A DNA stretch of 18,294 nt from NCBI GenBank assembly GCA_012729935.1, contig JAAYBY010000024.1, forward strand, positions 1 to 18,294, given 5' to 3'. The translations under genes and the position numbers were made by a program. Positions 6,790 to 12,639 of the stretch are shown one piece after another. Below the pieces are notes generated by a model. It was not told the DNA's origin and did no database searches. It was given only the letters and a program-made list of their open reading frames with translations. The stretch is from Clostridiaceae bacterium. GTDB taxonomy: Bacteria > Bacillota > Clostridia > Saccharofermentanales > UBA5734. The stretch's first letter is position 1. Every line of letters starts with the position of its first letter.

Positions 6790-7965
6790 TCAGGCAGTGA
6801 CGGCACGTTCAATCGTCCAGATCAAGAAGCCGATCACCAGGGCAGCAGCAAATGCGATCAGATGGAGAACGCGTTGTGTTCGCTTAATCTGGCGTTGCCC
6901 GACAAACTGGGAATCACCGATCAAAGCGATAGAGCAGGCAACCAGAGCAGCAAACGGCATTGCACTTCCTGTCCCTGACAAGCTGAAATACAAGGTTGTA
7001 AAAGCTAAGGATCCGCCGGTTCCCGGTATCAAGCCGACCAGGGCTCCGATGATGATCGTCAGAGATGGATTCAGGGCGAAAAAGGAAAGCAGTGAATCCG
7101 TTCCGATCGAGGCAATCAGAACCTGAACAAGAAAAGAGACCAGGAAAATATACAAAATGATCTGGGCACAGCCTTCCGCCAGATCACCGACAGCGTCACC
7201 CGTGTCTTCAAACTCATGCTCGAAAATTTTTCCAAACTCTCGTGTGGTCGTGCGAACGACCAGATGGTAAATCAAGACAAAGAACAGCGCAACCATGGCA
7301 ATCCATGAGGTGAAAGGAATGCTTAATGGCTGCAGGCGGCTGGCAGCTACCACATCGAAACGCTCTAAAAGATGGAGCGTCTGGTGCAGGATAAAAGCAC
7401 CTGCGAAAAAAATCCAGAATGCTTTCCCGAGTTTATGATATCTGAAGTGGTGCAGCTGGTGGCGAAAGCGATCTGGTAACGCGTGAAAATTTTCATCAGC
7501 TTGAACAGCATCCGGATTCTCGCCGTCGGCCAGATCTGATGTCAGCCACTGGTGGCTTTTTTGTTGAAAAAATTTAAATCGATTGAACAGAGTTCCCAGG
7601 CCCAGTGCAGTGATCAGTTTAATACCTGCGATCATGAGCCATGACAATGGGTTAAAGGACAGGATCAAGTAGGTCGCTTCTTCTCCGATGCCGATGATGC
7701 CGCCAAGCAAGGAACCGGAACGGATGCTTTTTCTGCGGTAAATATTGTACTGGAAGAGAAGGGTCCCATCGATTGGAATCAAGGCCAGTACTGCCATCAG
7801 AATCGGTTGATCCAGTTTTTTCTGCTCAATTTGAAGTCTGAGCTGGTCGCCTTTTTTATAATCAAGCACGCCGAAAAGGAGCATGAGGACAGCCATAATT
7901 GAGCCGACTTCGAATATGGCGACAGAAGCACTGGAGAATGCGATTTGAAAAATCTGGTCTATCAT
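6790..7965 (-). CDS. ArsP_2-like multi-spanning membrane protein (putative heavy-metal/manganese exporter)
   Basis: The protein has 391 residues and about ten hydrophobic segments split by a charged central loop rich in His and Asp. Its two halves carry related motifs: LIPIDGTLLFQYNIY followed by GGIIGIGEEATYL, and LIPGTGGSLAFTTLY followed by ACSIALIGDSQF. This layout fits the ArsP_2 family (PF11449, putative 10-TM metal exporters, often annotated putative manganese transporter). The substrate is unproven. I start at the ATG at 7965; the frame remains open to a TTG at 8061 next to the tRNA gene, but the extra 32 residues are not like the family. No clear ribosome site precedes the ATG (GGTTGG about 11 bases upstream is weak). 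It lies 97 bases downstream of tRNA-Leu(CAA) on the same strand without an evident terminator between. Confidence 0.72.
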   Translation of the reverse strand: MIDQIFQIAFSSASVAIFEVGSIMAVLMLLFGVLDYKKGDQLRLQIEQKKLDQPILMAVLALIPIDGTLLFQYNIYRRKSIRSGSLLGGIIGIGEEATYLILSFNPLSWLMIAGIKLITALGLGTLFNRFKFFQQKSHQWLTSDLADGENPDAVQADENFHALPDRFRHQLHHFRYHKLGKAFWIFFAGAFILHQTLHLLERFDVVAASRLQPLSIPFTSWIAMVALFFVLIYHLVVRTTTREFGKIFEHEFEDTGDAVGDLAEGCAQIILYIFLVSFLVQVLIASIGTDSLLSFFALNPSLTIIIGALVGLIPGTGGSLAFTTLYFSLSGTGSAMPFAALVACSIALIGDSQFVGQRQIKRTQRVLHLIAFAAALVIGFLIWTIERAVTA

Positions 7966-8062
7966 CTTTATCAATCCAACCGGGGCTTTTGACAGGCACA
8001 GTGATGTGCGCGCTGCCAGGAAGACAATAATGGCCAGCCGGTCTTTCCAGCTGGCAATCAAT

Positions 8063-8148
8063 TGGTGGGGATGAAGGGACTTGAACCCTTACGACCCTAC
8101 GATCGACAGATTTTGAGTCTGTTGCGTCTGCCATTCCGCCACATCCCC
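8063..8148 (-). tRNA. tRNA-Leu (anticodon CAA)
   Basis: Acceptor strands GGGGATG (8148-8142) and CATCCCC pair, followed by A and encoded CCA (8065-8063). The anticodon arm ACAGA-CTCAAAA-TCTGT shows CAA. A long variable arm marks it as class II leucine tRNA, and the T-loop GTTCAAGTC is present. No T-tract hairpin follows it. Confidence 0.94.
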
Positions 8149-8173
8149 GAATAGCTTGGCGGGTTACCGGATT

Positions 8174-8202
8174 ATCTTAACAAGGTTATTGCATTCTGTC
8201 AA
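8174..8202 (-). promoter_or_regulatory. Promoter of tRNA-Leu(CAA), possibly also of the transporter
   Basis: TTGACA (8197-8202) and TAAGAT (8174-8179) on the minus strand are 17 bases apart, 25 bases before the tRNA. I see no separate promoter for the downstream membrane-protein gene. Confidence 0.8.
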
Positions 8203-8250
8203 TTCATCCGTTATGCTTATTAAAATCCTGACTTTTGCAGTTAGCGTGAT

Positions 8251-8292
8251 AAAAAAGAGCTGAAGACCACTGTGTATCAATGGTCTTCAGCT
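8251..8292 (-). terminator. Terminator downstream of the transposase gene
   Basis: AGCTGAAGACCA (8258-8269) and TGGTCTTCAGCT (8281-8292) form a perfect 12-bp stem. On the minus strand it is followed by CTTTTTT. It lies outside the tentative left inverted repeat of the insertion sequence, so it may belong to the chromosome instead, in which case it would shield the tRNA-Leu promoter from transposase transcription. Confidence 0.85.
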
Positions 8293-8310
8293 TTATTGCG
8301 AAGTGTAGAG

Positions 8311-8323
8311 GTTGTAGTATAGT
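8311..8323 (+). repeat. Tentative left inverted repeat of the IS
   Basis: GTTGTAGTATAGT, reading into the element; matches the right end at 11 of 13 positions. Confidence 0.4.
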
Positions 8324-8328
8324 AGGGC

Positions 8329-10044
8329 CTATTTTTTCATTGAGGCAATCAATTTTCGAATGTCGCCGCGCTTGCGGAATCGTTTGTCCAGATTAATACC
8401 AAAAACCTTATCGATCTGTTGGATCACGTCATCGGTGTAATGGAAGCTGTAGATATTCTCACTGACATGACTGCAGGTGTAGCGGCGCAGTGACTCCAGC
8501 AGTTCAACAGCAGAAAAGCTTCGGCCGGTCTGAGCGTTGTTCATGCGCAGCTCAAGGATCCGTGAGAGCAGCAGCGCCACAAAACAAGTCAGGAAATGAG
8601 CTTCAATATGCGCTTCCAGCGAGACATAGATCGGCCGGGTCCGCAGATCGGACTTGGAGATTTTAAAGGACTCCTCAATCTTCCAAAGCCCATGGTACGC
8701 CTCGATAATCTCCGCATCAGTCTTGTCCAGCTCACTGGTCACAATCGCGTAGTAGCCGTCAAATTGTTCCTCTTCGCGTATTTTAGCCTCATCCAGATAC
8801 AACGCCGACTTCGTCTCGATAATCTCACCGTTTTTGTCGTACTGGACACCCTTGATGTAACTGGCGGCACTGTATGCCAACGCCAGATTAAGGTTCGAGG
8901 GCGACCGTAGATACCTGCGCGCCTTGGCGACCGTCCGATTGCGCTCGTAGCGGGCCTTGTCCGCATAATCCTGACTGTAGAAAACAACCTGCTTCTGGTC
9001 GACCCGGATCTTTTGTTTTTTACCCTGCGCATCGGTAAAACGGATCTCCTTCGGGTAGACACGGGATTTGACCTTACTGTGCTCGCCGTTTGGCTGGTAA
9101 CCCGCCGGGTCCAGAACGAACTGCTTGAATTCCTGGTCCGCACCGCGGATCGACTGGCTGTAGATATAGCCATTGCCCTGTGCCAGCTGACAGGCGATAT
9201 TGTCACCGCAGTTGAGCCCTTTATCCGCCACCACCACCAGCCGCCCTAACCCGTAGTCTTCCTTGAGTCGGTTCAATAGAGGGTTAAGCGAGCGCTTTTC
9301 TGACTGGTTGCCCGGGAACAGATGGTAGGCCAGCGGCAATCCCCGGCTATCCAGCAAAAGCCCCATCTGGATAATGGGATTCGGCCGATGCTCCTTACTG
9401 GGACCTCTGCGCCGCAGCTCATCTTCCTCGTCGATCTCAAAATAGTAATTGGTCACGTCATAGTAGGCGAAGTCGTGGTTTCGGCCATATTGCTTTTTAA
9501 CCCTCTCATTAAGCCAGCGTTGCAGATCCAGGTTGAAGCGGTCGTAATAATCCAGACTGCGGTACACCGCCTCGAGCGACGGTGCCATGGTTTCAAAAAA
9601 CTGTGACTGGTTGTCGTAGGCCTTTTTCTTGGAGCCGGGATCGAGCAGGCGTGAATAGACCAGCAGCCGGAAAACGGCATTGAGATTGAAATCGATCTTG
9701 AGCCGGTTCTCATGCCGGGCAAAGAAGGTCTGGATGCCCAGCTCGTGATACAGTTTCTCAAAAACGACATAACCGAGGTTCTTCAACCCGACTTCGAGCT
9801 GTCCTATTGGGGTTGTGGGATTCAGGTCAAGATGAATCGGTTCGGATGCAACGGCCATTTCAGCCGTTTTTTGTTTGGCAATCACGCGAAAGTGGGCGAT
9901 GGGATCGTCATAGATCTTCTCAAGATCGTCCAGATACCCGAGTGTCTCGATGTTCTTCTGTTTCAGCTTGCCATTTTCACGATATCCATGGGTCAGCGTC
10001 AGCAGGATACGTCCGTTCTTGCAGCTGTTTTTCTTGACATACAT
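8329..10044 (-). CDS. IS1634-family DDE transposase
   Basis: The 571-residue protein begins MYVKKNSCKNGRILLTL and has THGYRENGKLKQKN and ETLGYLDDL, the N-terminal signature of IS1634-type transposases. The DDE catalytic set looks intact: D196 in YYDVTNYYFE, D274 in VVVADKGLN, and the Glu in LWKIEESFKISKSDL (E457 or E458), followed by the usual RPIYV and a C-terminal helical domain. It should catalyse cut-and-paste transposition of its own element. I choose the ATG at 10044 because G-rich AAGGGGG and GGGGG lie just upstream; the frame is open to 10080. No frameshift or stop interrupts it, so the element may be active. Confidence 0.92.
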   Translation of the reverse strand: MYVKKNSCKNGRILLTLTHGYRENGKLKQKNIETLGYLDDLEKIYDDPIAHFRVIAKQKTAEMAVASEPIHLDLNPTTPIGQLEVGLKNLGYVVFEKLYHELGIQTFFARHENRLKIDFNLNAVFRLLVYSRLLDPGSKKKAYDNQSQFFETMAPSLEAVYRSLDYYDRFNLDLQRWLNERVKKQYGRNHDFAYYDVTNYYFEIDEEDELRRRGPSKEHRPNPIIQMGLLLDSRGLPLAYHLFPGNQSEKRSLNPLLNRLKEDYGLGRLVVVADKGLNCGDNIACQLAQGNGYIYSQSIRGADQEFKQFVLDPAGYQPNGEHSKVKSRVYPKEIRFTDAQGKKQKIRVDQKQVVFYSQDYADKARYERNRTVAKARRYLRSPSNLNLALAYSAASYIKGVQYDKNGEIIETKSALYLDEAKIREEEQFDGYYAIVTSELDKTDAEIIEAYHGLWKIEESFKISKSDLRTRPIYVSLEAHIEAHFLTCFVALLLSRILELRMNNAQTGRSFSAVELLESLRRYTCSHVSENIYSFHYTDDVIQQIDKVFGINLDKRFRKRGDIRKLIASMKK

Positions 10045-10078
10045 GCCCCCATACCCCCTTAAACTACCGGATAACACC

Positions 10079-10084
10079 ATTATA
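10079..10084 (-). promoter_or_regulatory. Possible -10 box of the transposase gene
   Basis: TGCTATAAT on the minus strand is an extended -10 element 35 bases before the chosen start. There is no good -35 box (TATAGT at 10102-10107). Confidence 0.35.
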
Positions 10085-10112
10085 GCATGATACTATGTAA
10101 TACTATATAACA

Positions 10113-10125
10113 AATATATTACAAC
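10113..10125 (-). repeat. Tentative right inverted repeat of the IS
   Basis: Minus-strand GTTGTAATATATT, reading into the element; see the left end. Confidence 0.4.
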
Positions 10126-10134
10126 AAAATGAAC

Positions 10135-10160
10135 AAAAAAAGAGCCGCTCATCGCGGTCT
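10135..10160 (-). terminator. Likely terminator of the DUF5320-like small gene
   Basis: AGA-CCGC (10141-10148, one bulged G) pairs with GCGG-TCT (10154-10160). On the minus strand the hairpin runs into seven T. It follows the small glycine-rich gene by about 28 bases. Confidence 0.6.
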
Positions 10161-10187
10161 TGTCGTCTTTTCTAGGTTTTGCCTATT

Positions 10188-10298
10188 TCATGCTGCTGCA
10201 AAAGAAACGAGTCCTCCGGGCCCATTACCCCTGCCAAGGCCGCGTCCGCTTTGCCGCTGTCCTGAACTATAAGGTCCTGTTCCGTCTCTTCCTGGCAT
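10188..10298 (-). CDS. Small Gly-rich DUF5320-like protein, 36 residues
   Basis: A short open frame encodes a peptide beginning MPGRDGTGP and continuing with a Gly/Arg/Gln/Ser-rich stretch including SGRGLGRGNGPGG, ending LVSFAAA. The opening matches the hallmark MPxxDGTGPxGxGxxTGRG start of DUF5320 proteins, which in anaerobes sit beside NifX-like and MinD-like ferredoxin ATPase genes, exactly the context here. Function is unknown in the family; no Cys is present in this copy, and the coiled-coil C-terminal part of longer members is missing. AAGAGGT lies about 10 bases before the ATG, a promoter lies upstream and a terminator downstream, so it looks like a real transcription unit. It diverges from the NifX-like gene. 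A trimmed remnant of a longer gene is possible, since the IS right end lies about 60 bases beyond its stop. Confidence 0.65.
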   Translation of the reverse strand: MPGRDGTGPYSSGQRQSGRGLGRGNGPGGLVSFAAA

Positions 10299-10350
10299 TG
10301 TTATTCTTACCTCTTTTCAAGTGACCGATATGTGTATCATTCACACCATC

Positions 10351-10379
10351 AGCATAATATAGTAATGGGCATATGTCAA
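10351..10379 (-). promoter_or_regulatory. Promoter of the DUF5320-like gene
   Basis: On the minus strand TTGACA (10374-10379) and TATGCT (10351-10356) are 17 bases apart, about 50 bases before the start codon. The -35 box lies inside the first copy of the CATATGYCAAYAATA repeat. Confidence 0.6.
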
Positions 10380-10384
10380 TAATA
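10370..10384 (+). repeat. Operator-like repeat, copy 1
   Basis: CATATGTCAATAATA; 13 of 15 positions match copy 2 at 10451-10465. It covers the -35 box of the minus-strand promoter. Confidence 0.45.
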
Positions 10385-10412
10385 AAAGTTAGATTATGTA
10401 AACATTTTTTTA

Positions 10413-10441
10413 TTGACAGATCATTCTATCGTGCATAGACT
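10413..10441 (+). promoter_or_regulatory. Promoter of the NifX/MinD/Mrp operon
   Basis: TTGACA (10413-10418) and TAGACT (10436-10441) are 17 bases apart, giving a start of transcription near 10448, right at operator-like copy 2. A TATAAA at 10441-10446 is present but spaced too far from the -35 box. Confidence 0.6.
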
Positions 10442-10450
10442 ATAAATGAA

Positions 10451-10465
10451 CATATGCCAACAATA
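10451..10465 (+). repeat. Operator-like repeat, copy 2
   Basis: CATATGCCAACAATA lies at the expected transcription start of the operon and just before the ribosome site, a position suited to repression. Confidence 0.45.
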
Positions 10466-10478
10466 GAGAGGTGTTATT

Positions 10479-10838
10479 ATGAAAATCGCAATCACGTGCC
10501 AAGGTAAAAGTCTGGAAGACGCATTAGATCAACGGTTTGGCCGGGCTACAAATATTCTTCTGGTGGATACAGAGACTCACTTTATCGATATAATCGATAA
10601 TGAAGCAATGGCACCATCAGGTGGAGCCGGGATCGCCGCTGCACAAAGAATGGTCGATCAGGGTGTTACAGCCGTTATCACGGGGCAAATCGGACCCAAT
10701 GCACTCAGGGTTTTTCAAGCTGCTGACATCCATCTTTATCAGGGAATCCCGGGGTCTGCCAAAAGTAATCTTGAAGCTTTCAACAAGAATCAGCTGAGTG
10801 ACCTTGAACGATTTGTTCCGTCTCATTCCGGCCAGTGA
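10479..10838 (+). CDS. NifX/NifB-like small metal-cluster-binding domain protein
   Basis: The 119-residue protein is a single dinitrogenase iron-molybdenum cofactor domain (PF02579, RNase H-like fold): MKIAITCQG, QRFGRATNILLVD, a central GGAGIAAAQRMVDQGVTAVI and TGQIGPNALRVF. Stand-alone members in non-diazotrophs include the orange protein ORP, which holds a Mo-Cu-S cluster; many others have unknown cargo. No nitrogenase gene is seen here, so nitrogen fixation should not be inferred. The ATG has AGAGAGG about 7 bases upstream. It is the first gene of the operon; its stop lies 7 bases before the next start. Confidence 0.88.
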   Translation: MKIAITCQGKSLEDALDQRFGRATNILLVDTETHFIDIIDNEAMAPSGGAGIAAAQRMVDQGVTAVITGQIGPNALRVFQAADIHLYQGIPGSAKSNLEAFNKNQLSDLERFVPSHSGQ

Positions 10839-10845
10839 GGTTATG

Positions 10846-11703
10846 ATGAAAGTTGCAGTTTTAAGTGGAAAAGGCGGAACCGGCAAGACGACCGTTTCAA
10901 CCAGTCTTGCAAAAGTTACGCCGGATAGCCAGTATGCCGATTGTGATGTTGAGGAACCAAATGGCAACATCTTTATGAAACAAACCCGTTTTGAATCAAA
11001 GCCGGTTTTAGTTCTTGTACCCGATGTTGATGACGACCTGTGTACAGGCTGTGGCGCCTGCGGTGACATATGCCAGTTCAATGCGATTGCTGTTGTCAAG
11101 GGACGTGTTCTCATCTTCCCCGAATTGTGCCATCATTGCGGCGCATGCCGGCTGGTCTGCCAGCCGGGTGCGATCAGTGAGCTTGAGCGATCGATCGGAA
11201 CAGTCGACGTGTCAGCAGATCGATCTGTTGTGCAGGGATGCCTGAACATTGGTGAACCCTCCGGGTTACCTATTATTGGAGCGATTCAAACGTACCTGGA
11301 GCCAAACCGGGTCTGTTTTCTTGACTGTCCGCCGGGGGCCGGATGCTCAGTCGTGAAGACACTGGAAGGTTGTCAGTTTGCGGTTCTTGTCACAGAACCG
11401 ACACCGTTTGGTTTGCATGACCTGAAAATAGCCGTTCAGTTGGTTAAGCAAATGAATATACCTGCAGGAGTGGTGATCAACAAAGCTGGAGGCGACCAGA
11501 AAGAACTGGCTGAATTCTGCGATGAGCAGCGGCTGCCTGTTTTGATGGAAATACCATTCAGCCGTGAACTGGCATCAGCCTATGCTGAAGGTATTTTACC
11601 CGTTGATCACGATGATTCGTGGCATCAAGCTTTCAAAACACTTAGCGACCAGATTATTGCCCGTATCAATGCTCATGCGGCGGACAGGAGCACACAACAG
11701 TGA
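10846..11703 (+). CDS. MinD-superfamily ATPase with inserted 2x[4Fe-4S] ferredoxin domain (first copy)
   Basis: This 285-residue protein has a deviant Walker A GKGGTGKTT (8-16), the ADCDVEEPNG switch segment (31-40), FLDCPPGAGC (158-167) and TEPTPFGLHDLK (183-194), all of the ParA/MinD type. A ferredoxin-like insert carries two CxxCxxCxxxC sets: C66, C69, C72, C76 and C95, C98, C101, C105. This is the COG1149 layout, thought to couple ATP hydrolysis to metal-sulfur cluster or electron transfer in anaerobes. I choose the second of two adjacent ATGs (10846) because GAGG ends five bases before it; 10843 is possible. It overlaps the next gene by four bases (GTGA), so translation is coupled. Confidence 0.9.
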   Translation: MKVAVLSGKGGTGKTTVSTSLAKVTPDSQYADCDVEEPNGNIFMKQTRFESKPVLVLVPDVDDDLCTGCGACGDICQFNAIAVVKGRVLIFPELCHHCGACRLVCQPGAISELERSIGTVDVSADRSVVQGCLNIGEPSGLPIIGAIQTYLEPNRVCFLDCPPGAGCSVVKTLEGCQFAVLVTEPTPFGLHDLKIAVQLVKQMNIPAGVVINKAGGDQKELAEFCDEQRLPVLMEIPFSRELASAYAEGILPVDHDDSWHQAFKTLSDQIIARINAHAADRSTQQ

Positions 11704-12569
11704 AAAATATTGTAATCGTCAGTGGAAAAGGCGGAACCGGCAAGAGTACGATCGCTGCTTGTCTGGCTCAGATTGTTCCAAATAAATTGATTGCCGACTG
11801 TGATGTCGATGCGGCAAATTTGCATTTGATACTGGATCATGAGGTGTTTCAAACATCAGATTATGAAGGTGCGTCCATCGCTGAGATTGATGCGGATCGT
11901 TGTGTTGCCTGCGGGATCTGCCGACAGGTCTGCCGTTTTTCAGCCATCACACCTGACTATATCGTTTTGCCATTAGCCTGTGAAGGCTGCGCGGCCTGTA
12001 CGGTTTTGTGTCCAACTGAGGCGATCCGGATGAAGACAGTCAAGACAGGAGAGACCTATCTGTCACGATCGCCGCTGGGTACTTTCTCTCATGCTGAGCT
12101 GGAAATCGGTGCTGAGGGGTCGGGAAAACTGGTCACGGAAGTCCGAAAAAACCTTTATACAGTTGAGCAGGGAGAGACCGTGACCATCATCGACGGATCA
12201 CCGGGAATCGGTTGTGTCGTGATCGCGTCAATCACCGGGACAGACGGGGTGCTGGCTGTGGCGGAACCGACACAATCAGGCCTTCATGATCTCAAACGTG
12301 TTCTGGCTGTTGCTGATCACTTTCATGTTCCCGGTTTTGTCTGTATCAACAAATGGGATATTAATCCGGCTATGACCGAAATGATTGAATCATGGTGTAA
12401 AGAGCATGATTATCCGGTTATTGCACGGATTCCGTTTGAACCGGCCGTCATGGAAGCATTGAAACAGAGGCTGACACCGGTGGATGCAAAACTGGAATCG
12501 GTTATCGAACCCATCCGTGAGATTTGGCGCTTTCTGGCGTCAACACTTTTACTTGATTCAAATAATTAA
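11700..12569 (+). CDS. MinD-superfamily ATPase with inserted 2x[4Fe-4S] ferredoxin domain (second copy)
   Basis: A 289-residue paralogue of the preceding protein with Walker A GKGGTGKST, the ADCDVDAANLHLIL segment (32-45) instead of DVEEPN, IDGSPGIGC and AEPTQSGLHDLKR. Its two ferredoxin sets are C68, C71, C74, C78 and C94, C97, C100, C104. The pair DVEEPN/DVDAAN is the usual signature of tandem COG1149 genes and suggests a heterodimer, which is inference. Start is GTG at 11700, whose last bases form the previous gene's TGA, so it is translationally coupled. A 70-base gap without a terminator leads to the Mrp gene. Confidence 0.9.
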   Translation: MKNIVIVSGKGGTGKSTIAACLAQIVPNKLIADCDVDAANLHLILDHEVFQTSDYEGASIAEIDADRCVACGICRQVCRFSAITPDYIVLPLACEGCAACTVLCPTEAIRMKTVKTGETYLSRSPLGTFSHAELEIGAEGSGKLVTEVRKNLYTVEQGETVTIIDGSPGIGCVVIASITGTDGVLAVAEPTQSGLHDLKRVLAVADHFHVPGFVCINKWDINPAMTEMIESWCKEHDYPVIARIPFEPAVMEALKQRLTPVDAKLESVIEPIREIWRFLASTLLLDSNN

Positions 12570-12639
12570 TGAGGCTATGCTGATTACACATTATTCAGAC
12601 AAATAAAAGAAGACAGAACAGGAAAGAAGGAAACGACAC

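Larger units (their letters stand above)
8311..10125 (-). mobile_element. IS1634-family insertion sequence, apparently intact (ends tentative)
   Basis: A full-length IS1634-like transposase gene is bracketed by GTTGTAGTATAGT at 8311-8323 and the inverted relative GTTGTAATATATT (minus strand of 10113-10125), identical at 11 of 13 positions. The implied length of 1815 bp fits the family. I could not find a convincing target duplication next to these ends, so the exact borders may be shifted outward. Confidence 0.65.

Noticed and set aside
7966..8062. Metal riboswitch (yybP-ykoY type) ahead of the transporter
   Set aside because: The 97-base spacer is short and I cannot find the conserved loops of that class.
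7862..8134. 90-codon minus-strand open frame
   Set aside because: It starts inside tRNA-Leu(CAA) and overlaps the transporter gene in another frame.
8596..9770. Several open frames antisense to or out of frame with the transposase
   Set aside because: They are low-complexity shadows of a long real gene, with no ribosome sites or family motifs.
8251..10144. AAAAAAGAGC direct repeat as the IS target duplication
   Set aside because: Both copies belong to separate hairpin terminators, where A/T runs next to a stem are expected, and they do not abut matching inverted repeats.
10135..10323. Plus-strand open frame giving a hydrophobic peptide (LIAVLSSFLGFAYFMLL...)
   Set aside because: It is antisense to the DUF5320-like gene, has no ribosome site, and the minus-strand frame has a family signature plus promoter and terminator.
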